NCBI GenBank assembly: GCA_946482625.1
Contig: CAMLSH010000043.1
Span: forward strand, 1-14,340
Source: an uncultured Opitutaceae bacterium
Lineage (GTDB): Bacteria > Verrucomicrobiota > Verrucomicrobiae > Opitutales > Opitutaceae
Direction: 5' to 3'
DNA length: 14,340 nt
A model generated the notes under the pieces. That model worked only from the letters and a program-made list of their open reading frames with translations, did no database searches and had not been told where the DNA came from. Each line of letters opens with the position of its first letter. Position 1 is the stretch's first letter. The position numbers and the translations under genes were made by a program. Positions 7,231-13,194 of this stretch are shown one piece after another.

Positions 7231-8115
7231 TTAAGCCTGGATTTTCGAGGCTTTGAAGCGGCGGTAGCCGACCAAGGCCATCAGCGCGGCGGCGCCGATC
7301 AAGCCGTAGGTGGAGGGCTCGGGAACCATGCTCTGCTGCGTGGGCAGAAACTGAAATGCGACAATGAAGTCGGTGTAATCGGCATCGCCGGGAGGAATAG
7401 TCGGGAGACCGCCCCCGGGAGGCAGCGCGGGGCCGCGCAGATCTTCGAAGGCGATCAGGAGCGTATCCACATTGCCGGTCACCATTGTGCCGGTGCCGTC
7501 GAGGTATTCGGTAAGGACGGAGGTCCAGCTAAACTTCACGTGCGTGTACGGATCTCCGTCAGCGAAGGCGGAACCCACGCCGCTTTGGAGGAAGGCAAAG
7601 TACGCACCGCCTGCATCCGCGCCGCCGGGGTTATTGAGCCAGAAATCGAGCTGCTCGCCGGCGCCATAGTTCACGTAGGTTTCCCAGCCGCTCTGGATGG
7701 TGCCACCCGGAGTGTTGGTGTTCACGATCTCGGTCGCGAGCGCTTGGTAGCTGCCGGCCGAGTTCAGGTCGTCGCCCACGCGAATGAACCCGAAGTCGTT
7801 GTTCACGCCGGCCGATTCTCCGAGGAAGATGGTTTTCACGGTTCCGCCGCTGGCGAGCCATGGGGAAGCCGCAAAGGCATCGGAGGTTTGGGTGAGATAG
7901 CTCCACGAATTCACCGTCGTGCTCGGAGCGAACGCGTGCGAAGCGTAGTAGAGCTTCATCCCGCTGTCTCCGAAGGTCGATTCGTAGCTTGCTTTGTTGA
8001 AGGCCGATGCCTCGCCGAAAAGATCGGGTCCGGAAGGATCGGGCATGATCTGTCCGTGGACAGAGAGCGTGAAGGCGGAAAGGCCGACCGCGAGCAGGTG
8101 AATATTTGTTTTCAT
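7231..8115 (-). CDS. PEP-CTERM sorting domain protein, paralogue 2
   Basis: A start at the ATG 8115-8113 gives 294 residues beginning MKTNIHLLAVGLSAFTLSVHG, a normal signal peptide. A longer in-frame reading to 8412 would overlap the neighbouring enzyme gene and bury the signal peptide, so I reject it. The C-terminus is VPEPS at 264-268, a hydrophobic helix, then YRRFKASKIQA: a PEP-CTERM signal for exosortase sorting to the surface or matrix. The body matches the 5776-6663 protein: GGTVKTIFLGESAG with NDFGFIRV near 90-112, LLIAFEDL (219-226) and DYTDFIVAF (246-254), again resembling the end of a DUF4114-type domain. The two proteins are nearly equal in length. A proline/glycine-rich linker at about 228-243 is specific to this copy. 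A sigma-54-type site lies upstream at 8189-8203 and a terminator downstream. No precise function can be assigned. Confidence 0.9.
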   Translation of the reverse strand: MKTNIHLLAVGLSAFTLSVHGQIMPDPSGPDLFGEASAFNKASYESTFGDSGMKLYYASHAFAPSTTVNSWSYLTQTSDAFAASPWLASGGTVKTIFLGESAGVNNDFGFIRVGDDLNSAGSYQALATEIVNTNTPGGTIQSGWETYVNYGAGEQLDFWLNNPGGADAGGAYFAFLQSGVGSAFADGDPYTHVKFSWTSVLTEYLDGTGTMVTGNVDTLLIAFEDLRGPALPPGGGLPTIPPGDADYTDFIVAFQFLPTQQSMVPEPSTYGLIGAAALMALVGYRRFKASKIQA

Positions 8116-8187
8116 ACAGATGACGTGTTGTGTGAGGCGCGCGCTCCGGCGTGGCTTACCGACTGCCGGTGCGAGCGGGATGAGTTT

Positions 8188-8204
8188 CGCAAGAAGCAGG
8201 CCAC
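8188..8204 (-). promoter_or_regulatory. Sigma-54-type -24/-12 promoter candidate for PEP-CTERM paralogue 2
   Basis: The minus strand reads GTGGCCTGCTTCTTGCG. TGGC (8203-8200) and TTGC (8192-8189) are in the exact GG-N10-GC spacing of RpoN promoters, against the consensus TGGCAC-N5-TTGCW. The start of transcription would fall about 60 bases before the ATG at 8115. PEP-CTERM/exosortase regulons controlled by RpoN and the PrsK/PrsR two-component system are known in Zoogloea, which makes the site more credible. A single match of this size can occur by chance in GC-rich DNA. Confidence 0.5.
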
Positions 8205-8264
8205 CGCGTTCCCGTGCGGCCCCGGCGGGCTCCCTAAAACCCCGTAGTGAAAAACCGGACGCGG

Positions 8265-8278
8265 GCAGGCGTGCCTGC
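8265..8278. repeat. Short hairpin GCAGGC-GT-GCCTGC upstream of PEP-CTERM paralogue 2
   Basis: A 6-bp perfect stem with a 2-base centre lies between the end of the FAH-family gene and the sigma-54-type site. On the minus strand a TTTTT run follows only after about 14 further bases, so it is at best a weak terminator of the upstream gene. It could also be a REP-like remnant. Confidence 0.3.
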
Positions 8279-8362
8279 GCTAATCGTTCCTGTCGCGCGA
8301 CCTCGGCGAACAAAACCGTCGCGAGACCGCGCCCAGCAACGGTCAGCGTAACAAGTTTTAAA

Positions 8363-9148
8363 TTACACGACGTCGTTACGGAGCGTGCCGATCGACTCGA
8401 TGGAGACTGCAATTTGATCGCCGCGTTTCAGCCAGCAGGGCGGTTTGCAGGCGTAGCCGACGCCATGGGGTGTGCCCGTCAATATCACGGTGCCGGGCAG
8501 GAGCGTGCGGCCCTCGCTGAGGAAGGAGATGATCGTTGGCACGTCGAAGACCATGTCGGCGGTGGTCCAGTCCTGGCGGATCTCGGCGTTGACCGTGGTT
8601 TTCAGGCGGAGGGCATTGGGCTGGGTGAGTTCGTCGGCGGTGACGAGCACCGGGCCGAGCGGGCAGAACGTGTCGAAACTTTTGCCGTGGCAGAACTGGC
8701 CGCCGCCCCACTCGAACTGCCAGTCCCGTGCGGAGACGTCGTTGGCGATGGTGTATCCGAGGACATAGGACAGCGCGTCGGCGCGGGAAACGTCCCGGGC
8801 GGCGCGGCCGATGACGATGGCGAGCTCGCCTTCGTAATCCACTTTCTGGCTCGTCGCGGGAAGGACGATGGGGTCGTCGGGATGCTGGATCGTGTTGGTG
8901 GTTTTCATGAACCACATCGGGCGCGAGGGGACGCCTTTGCCGCCCTCCTCGGCGTGGCGGCGGTAGTTGAGGCCGATGCCGAGGATGTTTGTCGCCGCGA
9001 CGGGGGCGAGTCGCTTGCCGGGCGTGACGACGGTTTCGGTAAGGCGGGGCGCGGAAAAAATATCGCCTTCGATGACGAGGGCCGAGCCGTCAGGTTGAAG
9101 GGCGGCGTACGCGGGACCGGCAGGCGTGAGGTGGCGGATGATTTTCAT
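8363..9148 (-). CDS. Fumarylacetoacetate hydrolase (FAH) family protein
   Basis: The 261-residue cytoplasmic protein has the FAH fold core: NILGIGLNYRRHAEE (54-68), PMWFMKTTNTI (77-87), the metal-binding YEGELAIVIG with E106 and E108, ANDVSARDWQ with D137, HGKSFDTFCPLGP (154-166) and TGTPHGVG (224-231). Family members use Mg2+ to hydrolyse or decarboxylate beta-diketo acids or hydrate 2-oxopent-4-enoates (FAH, YcgM, HpcE, ureidoglycolate-lyase-like enzymes). The close DVSARD/GKSFD context is typical of the acylpyruvate hydrolase/2-hydroxyhepta-2,4-diene-1,7-dioate isomerase subgroup, but the substrate cannot be read from sequence. The ATG at 9148-9146 gives MKIIRHL, a usual short N-terminus. 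It is on the same strand as nrfHA but 246 bp downstream, so co-transcription is uncertain. No catabolic partners are nearby. Confidence 0.9.
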   Translation of the reverse strand: MKIIRHLTPAGPAYAALQPDGSALVIEGDIFSAPRLTETVVTPGKRLAPVAATNILGIGLNYRRHAEEGGKGVPSRPMWFMKTTNTIQHPDDPIVLPATSQKVDYEGELAIVIGRAARDVSRADALSYVLGYTIANDVSARDWQFEWGGGQFCHGKSFDTFCPLGPVLVTADELTQPNALRLKTTVNAEIRQDWTTADMVFDVPTIISFLSEGRTLLPGTVILTGTPHGVGYACKPPCWLKRGDQIAVSIESIGTLRNDVV

Positions 9149-9290
9149 GACGCTCGTGCAAAGCTGGTAGAAGGCCAGCGCGGCGCTGCGGCGCGAATAT
9201 TTTCGAGAGAGGCCGCGTGGTGTGGGTGTGAATGGCTTGTGCGGATACGCTGTCCGTGGGCGCCGGGCGGGCGTGTCCGAGCCCGAGTAT

Positions 9291-9309
9291 CCCGCGGTAG
9301 CCGCGCGGG
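9291..9309. repeat. GC-rich hairpin between nrfA and the FAH-family gene
   Basis: CCCGCGG (9291-9297), TAG, then CCGCG-c-GGG (9301-9309) make a stem of about eight pairs with one bulge. It lies 86 bp beyond the nrfA stop in the otherwise featureless 246-bp gap. No T-run follows on the minus strand, so it is not an intrinsic terminator; it might protect the nrfA 3' end or be incidental in GC-rich DNA. Confidence 0.3.
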
Positions 9310-9394
9310 GCGGGATGTTGATGCACGCCAGTTTGCGACGGGGAGTGGCGGCGTGCGAGCTGCGCCCAACAGGAACGATTTCGGTCTTGGCGCG

Positions 9395-10834
9395 TTACTC
9401 CGCTCGCGCGACTGAAGGGGCCTTGGCGGAGAGTGCGAGGATCTGGCCCTGGCGGGCGTAGTCGATCGCTTCGCCGAGGATGCGGGCGGCTTCCTGGGGA
9501 GCGTGGAAGCCCGTGGAATTTTCGGCGGCGATGAAATCGAGGCGCCATTGGGCTTTGCGCTGAAGATCGCGCGGGGCCTTGAGGGCTTCGTCGGTGGCGC
9601 CGCGGGCGGCGGCGTCTTTGATGGTGTTGATGAGGGCGACGATGGCTTCTTCGGCGCGGTCCATCAGCGATTGGTTACGATCCTGAATGGCTTCGACGCG
9701 CGAGCGGATCTCCTCCTCGGGGTAGCGATGGCAGGACTGGCAGGCTTGGGCGACGTTGAGCATCGGGCTGCGCACGTGGTGATTGCTCACCTTGATCGCG
9801 CCTTCACGAACGTAGGGCATGTGGCAATCGGCGCAGGCGACGCCGCTGCGCGCATGGATGCCCTGGCTCCAGAGTTCGAATTCGGGATGCTGCGCTTTCA
9901 GCACGGGTGCGCCGGAGTCCTTGTGTTTCCAGTCCACGTGGCCGACCTCGTTGTAGTAGTCCTCGATCTGTTCGACGCGCAGGCCTTTGTCCCACGGGTA
10001 GGTGACGAGTTTTTTGTCGCCCTTGAAGTAGTATTCAACGTGGCACTGCGCGCAGACGAGTGAGCGCATTTCCTGGCGGCTGGCTTCTTTGTTGGGGTCG
10101 TAGTCGCCGACGCGGCCATCGCGGCGCCAGCGCTCGATGCTGGGGAGATGTGGAGTGGCGTAGTCGGATTTCGCGAGGGAGCGGATGCCGTTGACGAAGG
10201 CGGGACGGCTGACGCGGAGGTTCATCGTTTCGGCTTCGTGGCAATCGGTGCAAGTGACGGGGTGCTGCACGAGCTTGCGCGCGTCGGCGTAGGGCATGGC
10301 GCACAGTTCCTCGAAGCCTTTCTGGATCTGCGCCTCACGATTTTCTGGGCCGGCGGGAGCGCCAGCTTTGAGGCCGGCGTCGATGTAGGCGGGGATGGCG
10401 GCGGCGTGGCAGTGGAGGCAGGAGCCGGGCTGCTTGAAATGCGTGACGCGCTCCGTCTCGTCCTGGTCCTGAAGCATGTAGGCGTGACCGCGTTCTTCGC
10501 GGTAATCGACGCCGAACGCGTAGCCGTTGAAAATGACACGCCAGCGCGGGTCTTGATCGAGTTTCTGAAACGCGTCGCTGCCGCCATGTTTGGTACGCTC
10601 GGTGTCGACCGTGCGTTTGTAGGAGTCGTACTGACGCGGATAGTTTTTTCCCCAGACGGCGGGATCGACGGTGTTTTCATCGACGTCGACGACGCGGAAG
10701 ACGTGCTGGGTCGCCTCAGCTTTGCGCGCGACGATGTTCTGATAAAGCATCAACACGCCGAAGGTGGCGACGGCGGTGAGAGCGATGAGGACGACGTAGG
10801 TCCAGAGGGCGAGGCCGCGTTTGGAGGAGTGCAT
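9395..10834 (-). CDS. nrfA: Cytochrome c nitrite reductase (ammonia-forming), catalytic subunit
   Basis: NrfA reduces nitrite to ammonium with six electrons in the periplasm. The 479-residue product has an N-terminal membrane/signal segment (about 11-31) and five heme c sites: CLHCH (139-143), CTDCH (195-199), CAQCH (261-265), CADCH (334-338) and CQSCH (365-369). The position, spacing and surroundings match NrfA: R115 in ERGHAY, CHVEYYF after heme 3 (calcium-site Glu and active-site Tyr), and H327 in GIHARSGVACADCHMPY. The first site is CXXCH, where E. coli and Wolinella have CXXCK with a lysine ligand. CXXCH forms of NrfA are known (for example Campylobacter) and need no special NrfEFG-type heme lyase; none is seen here. 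nrfH lies 54 bp upstream on the same strand, as in epsilon- and deltaproteobacterial nrfHA operons. The ATG at 10834 lacks a Shine-Dalgarno sequence. Confidence 0.95.
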   Translation of the reverse strand: MHSSKRGLALWTYVVLIALTAVATFGVLMLYQNIVARKAEATQHVFRVVDVDENTVDPAVWGKNYPRQYDSYKRTVDTERTKHGGSDAFQKLDQDPRWRVIFNGYAFGVDYREERGHAYMLQDQDETERVTHFKQPGSCLHCHAAAIPAYIDAGLKAGAPAGPENREAQIQKGFEELCAMPYADARKLVQHPVTCTDCHEAETMNLRVSRPAFVNGIRSLAKSDYATPHLPSIERWRRDGRVGDYDPNKEASRQEMRSLVCAQCHVEYYFKGDKKLVTYPWDKGLRVEQIEDYYNEVGHVDWKHKDSGAPVLKAQHPEFELWSQGIHARSGVACADCHMPYVREGAIKVSNHHVRSPMLNVAQACQSCHRYPEEEIRSRVEAIQDRNQSLMDRAEEAIVALINTIKDAAARGATDEALKAPRDLQRKAQWRLDFIAAENSTGFHAPQEAARILGEAIDYARQGQILALSAKAPSVARAE

Positions 10835-10838
10835 CTGT

Positions 10839-10878
10839 TAAGAGGAGTAAGTGGTGTAGGAAGTGTAAGAGGAGTAAG
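10839..10878. repeat. Direct repeat in the nrfH-nrfA spacer
   Basis: TAAGAGGAGTAAG occurs exactly at 10839-10851 and again at 10866-10878, with GTGTAGGAAGTG-like filler between. Together they occupy most of the 54-bp spacer. The strand-biased, TA/G-rich, roughly 7-8-base periodicity recalls the RGTAGYG heptamers at 1316-1343, though the unit differs. In the nrf transcript the repeat appears as CUUACUCCUCUUA, just ahead of the nrfA start. Confidence 0.7.
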
Positions 10879-10888
10879 CGCCGGCGGG

Positions 10889-11365
10889 TCAGCGGACGGG
10901 GCCGTGGCCGACGTCGCGGTGGCAGTGGACGCAGTCGAGCATCTCCCGCTTTTGACCGGCGTGTGTGTTGATCTCGGATACGAACTGCTGGTGGCAGGCG
11001 ACGCAGTTTTTCTGGAGCAGCGCGGAGTTGCGCGGCTTGATCATGATGGGCTCGTGAAAATCCTGGAGAGTGAAGCCCTTCGAGTGCCAGAAGCCGTTTT
11101 CAGCCTTGGCCATGTACTTCCCGAGGAAATCGTGCGGCGTGTGGCAGTCGTTGCAGGTGGCGACAGCGTGGTGCGGTGACTTTTGCCAGCCGTCGTACTG
11201 TTCGCGCATGATGTGGCAGTTAACGCAGGCGGCGGGGTCGTTCGAAATGTAGGAAAGTCCCTGGCCGTAGTAAAACGTGTATCCGCCGACGCCCGCGAGG
11301 CAGCCGAGCGTGATGCTCAGGACAACCGGCCACAGTAGATGGAATGCGAAACGTCGGGGGCTCAT
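10889..11365 (-). CDS. nrfH: Cytochrome c nitrite reductase small subunit (tetraheme quinol dehydrogenase)
   Basis: NrfH is a membrane-anchored NapC/NirT-family cytochrome that oxidises menaquinol and passes electrons to NrfA. From the ATG at 11365-11363 the product is 158 residues, typical of NrfH. It has one N-terminal transmembrane helix (about 8-32), then four heme c sites: CVNCH (47-51, followed by IM with Met 53, the unusual Met ligand seen in NrfH heme 1), CNDCH (71-75), CVACH (121-125) and CVHCH (145-149). The reading frame extends upstream to a TTG at 11410, but that would put a polar tail before the helix, and the first ATG fits the family better. It is first in the nrfHA pair and divergent from the outer-membrane porin gene at 11572. 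No Shine-Dalgarno sequence and no clear FNR box were seen. Confidence 0.94.
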   Translation of the reverse strand: MSPRRFAFHLLWPVVLSITLGCLAGVGGYTFYYGQGLSYISNDPAACVNCHIMREQYDGWQKSPHHAVATCNDCHTPHDFLGKYMAKAENGFWHSKGFTLQDFHEPIMIKPRNSALLQKNCVACHQQFVSEINTHAGQKREMLDCVHCHRDVGHGPVR

Positions 11366-11571
11366 GGGGCAACGCTGCAGTGAGGCTGAAAGTGAAACCG
11401 ATTCATGCAAATGCCAAGCCTGCGCACTTTTTGTTTAAGTGTGGCTATTCCTAGAGGTTAACCCGAAGAGCGTCTGCGCGGAAAGGTTCGGACAATTTCG
11501 GCGGGGTTTTGAGCAGTCGGCGCGGAGGCAAGCCAGAGGCGGATTGGTAGCATCGATGAGTTGGATACTCG
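11366..11571. promoter_or_regulatory. Divergent control region between nrfH and the porin gene
   Basis: This 206-bp spacer must hold promoters for both transcripts. On the nrfH side TTAACC and TTAAAC lie 17 bases apart (minus strand, about 11462-11434), a weak sigma-70-like match that overlaps the palindrome GGTTAACC. On the porin side a direct repeat TCGATGA (11553-11559 and 11569-11575) overlaps the start codon. I found no TTGAT-N4-ATCAA FNR site. All of this is weak; only the divergent arrangement is certain. Confidence 0.3.
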
Positions 11572-12981
11572 ATGATGACACGATCACGCTTACTTTCCGT
11601 CCTGGGCTTGTCCGCGCTTTTGAGCGGCACGTCTCTTTTCTCCCTGCCTGTGCGCGGGAATGTTGTCGCGGAGAGCGCGTCCGTTTTCAGCGGAGGGGCG
11701 GATTTGCGGCTGCGGGATGAATATTTCAATGGCGCTTCGACGCTGAGTACGGATGCGCCGAGGCATGAACAAAACTATCTGCGCTTTCGCACCCGGGCGT
11801 GGGGCGTTTGGACGCTGCCGGGAGGCACTTCGTTGCACACGCGCCTGGTGGTGGAGCCGAGGTATTGGACGACGGAATCGGCGACGAAAACGTTCTTGGG
11901 GAAGCGCGGGTTGGAGGAGCGCTTCGCGATGCTCGACGAGTTCAATGTTCAGCACAAAACGCGGATCGGCGGCCTGCCGGTCGCGTTCACCGTGGGGCGG
12001 CAGGATCTGAAACTTGGCGAGGCGGCGAGTGGCTGGCTCGTGAGCGAGGGCACGCCGTGCGACGGCTCGTGGACCGCGTATTTCGACGCGGCGCGTGTTA
12101 CGGTGGATGCGTCCGCGCTCCGCACGACCTTCGACGTCGTCGTCATCGATCAGTTGTCCGATCCTGACGACCGGCTACCCACGCTCGGTCGCAGCGACGC
12201 ATATCCCGTCACCGAGCAGGATGAGCGGGGCGTGATTGTTTACGCCGCGAACCGCGCGATCGAGCGGGTGCAACTGGACGGGTTTTTCATCTACAAGGAA
12301 AACCGCCGCGTTCTGGCCAACGGCAACGATGCACGCCTCTCGACGGCCGGCTTCCGCGTGGCTGGCGCATTGTCACCGGCCTGGCAATACAGCGTGGAGG
12401 GCGCGTTCCAAAGCGGGTCGAAGCAAGACGTCACCGTGAAGATCCCGGCGGGGATTTCCGGCCGGCGCGACGTCCATGCGTGGGCCGGGAACGGCCGGTT
12501 CACTTGGCTTGCGAAAGACGAGTACGATCAACGGCTGTCACTGATCGCCGAATACCTGTCGGGCGACGATCCGGGAACGGCGGGGCGCGATGAGATGTTC
12601 GACATGCTTTGGGGACGCTGCCCGCGATTCAGCGACATCGTGGCGACGGCTTTCAGCGTTGAAAACGGATGCACGTACCAGGCGGCGAATCTCGTGCGCC
12701 TCGGGCCGGAGTGGAGCTGCGTGCCGACGAAGACCGCCTCGTTTACGCTGGGCTGGCAGGCCCTGCTTGCTCCTGAGACAGTGCCGACGCGCGCATCGAA
12801 GCCAGCGGCGTTCAGCGGGAGCGGGCGACGCCGCGGCGATTTTTTTCGCGCCATCTGGCGCCAGCGTTTGAGCAAGCACGTGACCACGCTGCTTGCGCTG
12901 GAAGCGCTCAAGCAGGGGGATTTTTATTCTCGTCGCGACACGCTGACGTTTTTGCGCGCGGAGATCGCGGTGACTTTCTGA
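11572..12981 (+). CDS. Outer-membrane beta-barrel porin, alginate-export (AlgE-like) family
   Basis: The 469-residue protein has a signal peptide (about 1-30, ending near LPVRGN/VVAESA). It then has a long run of alternating amphipathic strands, such as DLRLRDEYF, YLRFRTRAWGVW and LHTRLVVEPRYW, with FTVGRQDLKLGEAASGWLVSEGTP in the middle. The last segment, FLRAEIAVTF, ends in Phe with the alternating hydrophobic pattern recognised by the BAM machinery. The RFRTR, VGRQDLKLG and FFIYKENRRV segments are typical of the alginate_exp/AlgE barrel group in non-Pseudomonas genomes, where the transported solute is mostly unknown. It is divergent from nrfHA, so a role in admitting nitrite or another anion to the periplasm is plausible but is inference from context. 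Two in-frame ATGs (11572 and 11575) are possible starts; there is no clear Shine-Dalgarno sequence. Confidence 0.75.
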   Translation: MMTRSRLLSVLGLSALLSGTSLFSLPVRGNVVAESASVFSGGADLRLRDEYFNGASTLSTDAPRHEQNYLRFRTRAWGVWTLPGGTSLHTRLVVEPRYWTTESATKTFLGKRGLEERFAMLDEFNVQHKTRIGGLPVAFTVGRQDLKLGEAASGWLVSEGTPCDGSWTAYFDAARVTVDASALRTTFDVVVIDQLSDPDDRLPTLGRSDAYPVTEQDERGVIVYAANRAIERVQLDGFFIYKENRRVLANGNDARLSTAGFRVAGALSPAWQYSVEGAFQSGSKQDVTVKIPAGISGRRDVHAWAGNGRFTWLAKDEYDQRLSLIAEYLSGDDPGTAGRDEMFDMLWGRCPRFSDIVATAFSVENGCTYQAANLVRLGPEWSCVPTKTASFTLGWQALLAPETVPTRASKPAAFSGSGRRRGDFFRAIWRQRLSKHVTTLLALEALKQGDFYSRRDTLTFLRAEIAVTF

Positions 12982-12986
12982 AGCCG

Positions 12987-13007
12987 CGCGTTTCCGCGAA
13001 TTTTTTT
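12987..13007 (+). terminator. Weak intrinsic terminator after the porin gene
   Basis: CGCG (12987-12990), loop TTTC, CGCG (12995-12998), then AA and seven T (13001-13007) begin five bases after the porin stop. The stem is only 4 bp, so strength is doubtful, but position and T-run fit a terminator. Confidence 0.4.
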
Positions 13008-13030
13008 GAGCGGAGCGGGAACAAGATCGG

Positions 13031-13082
13031 TCGCTGTGTTTTGCAGCGAGTTTCGTGGCGCTGACGCGCTCGCTTCGCGCGT
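13031..13082. repeat. Two adjacent hairpins in the porin-protease spacer
   Basis: TCGCTG (13031-13036) pairs with CAGCGA (13044-13049) around a 7-base loop. ACGCGC (13064-13069) pairs with GCGCGT (13077-13082), also around a 7-base loop. Both stems are perfect over 6 bp and sit 14 bases apart between two same-strand genes. They may be mRNA-processing or back-up termination structures, or a decayed intergenic repeat. Confidence 0.35.
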
Positions 13083-13160
13083 TCTGCAAGAATCGAAATG
13101 CAAATTGCGCATCAGTGGGTTGATTGTGAATAACTTGAGTAATTTTTTGTGGGCGACTCC

Positions 13161-13188
13161 TTGACACTCCTTGAGGCGTTTCTACGAA
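13161..13188 (+). promoter_or_regulatory. Candidate promoter of the protease gene, possibly giving a leaderless mRNA
   Basis: A perfect -35 TTGACA (13161-13166) is followed by a 16-base spacer and TACGAA (13183-13188), a partial -10. This is six bases before the ATG at 13195, so transcription would begin at or next to the start codon. An ACTCCTTGA direct repeat (13156-13164 and 13166-13174, 10-bp offset) overlaps the -35. Confidence 0.45.
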
Positions 13189-13194
13189 GCTGCG

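Noticed and set aside
8116..8412. Upstream extension of PEP-CTERM paralogue 2 to position 8412
   Set aside because: It would overlap the FAH-family gene and place 99 residues before a perfect signal peptide; the ATG at 8115 gives the same length as the paralogue.
8120..9415. 431-codon plus-strand open frame
   Set aside because: It runs antisense through the complete FAH-family gene and two spacers, and its composition is that of a shadow frame.
10148..11179. 343-codon plus-strand open frame
   Set aside because: Antisense to nrfA and nrfH, both of which carry all their heme motifs; Gly/Val/Asp-rich shadow.
11366..11410. Extended nrfH start at a TTG
   Set aside because: Non-ATG start adding a polar 15-residue tail before the membrane helix; the ATG at 11365 gives a normal NrfH.
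13118..13137. FNR-like box in TTGATTGTGAATAACTTGAG
   Set aside because: Only one half-site matches TTGAT-N4-ATCAA, and it is upstream of the protease gene rather than nrf.
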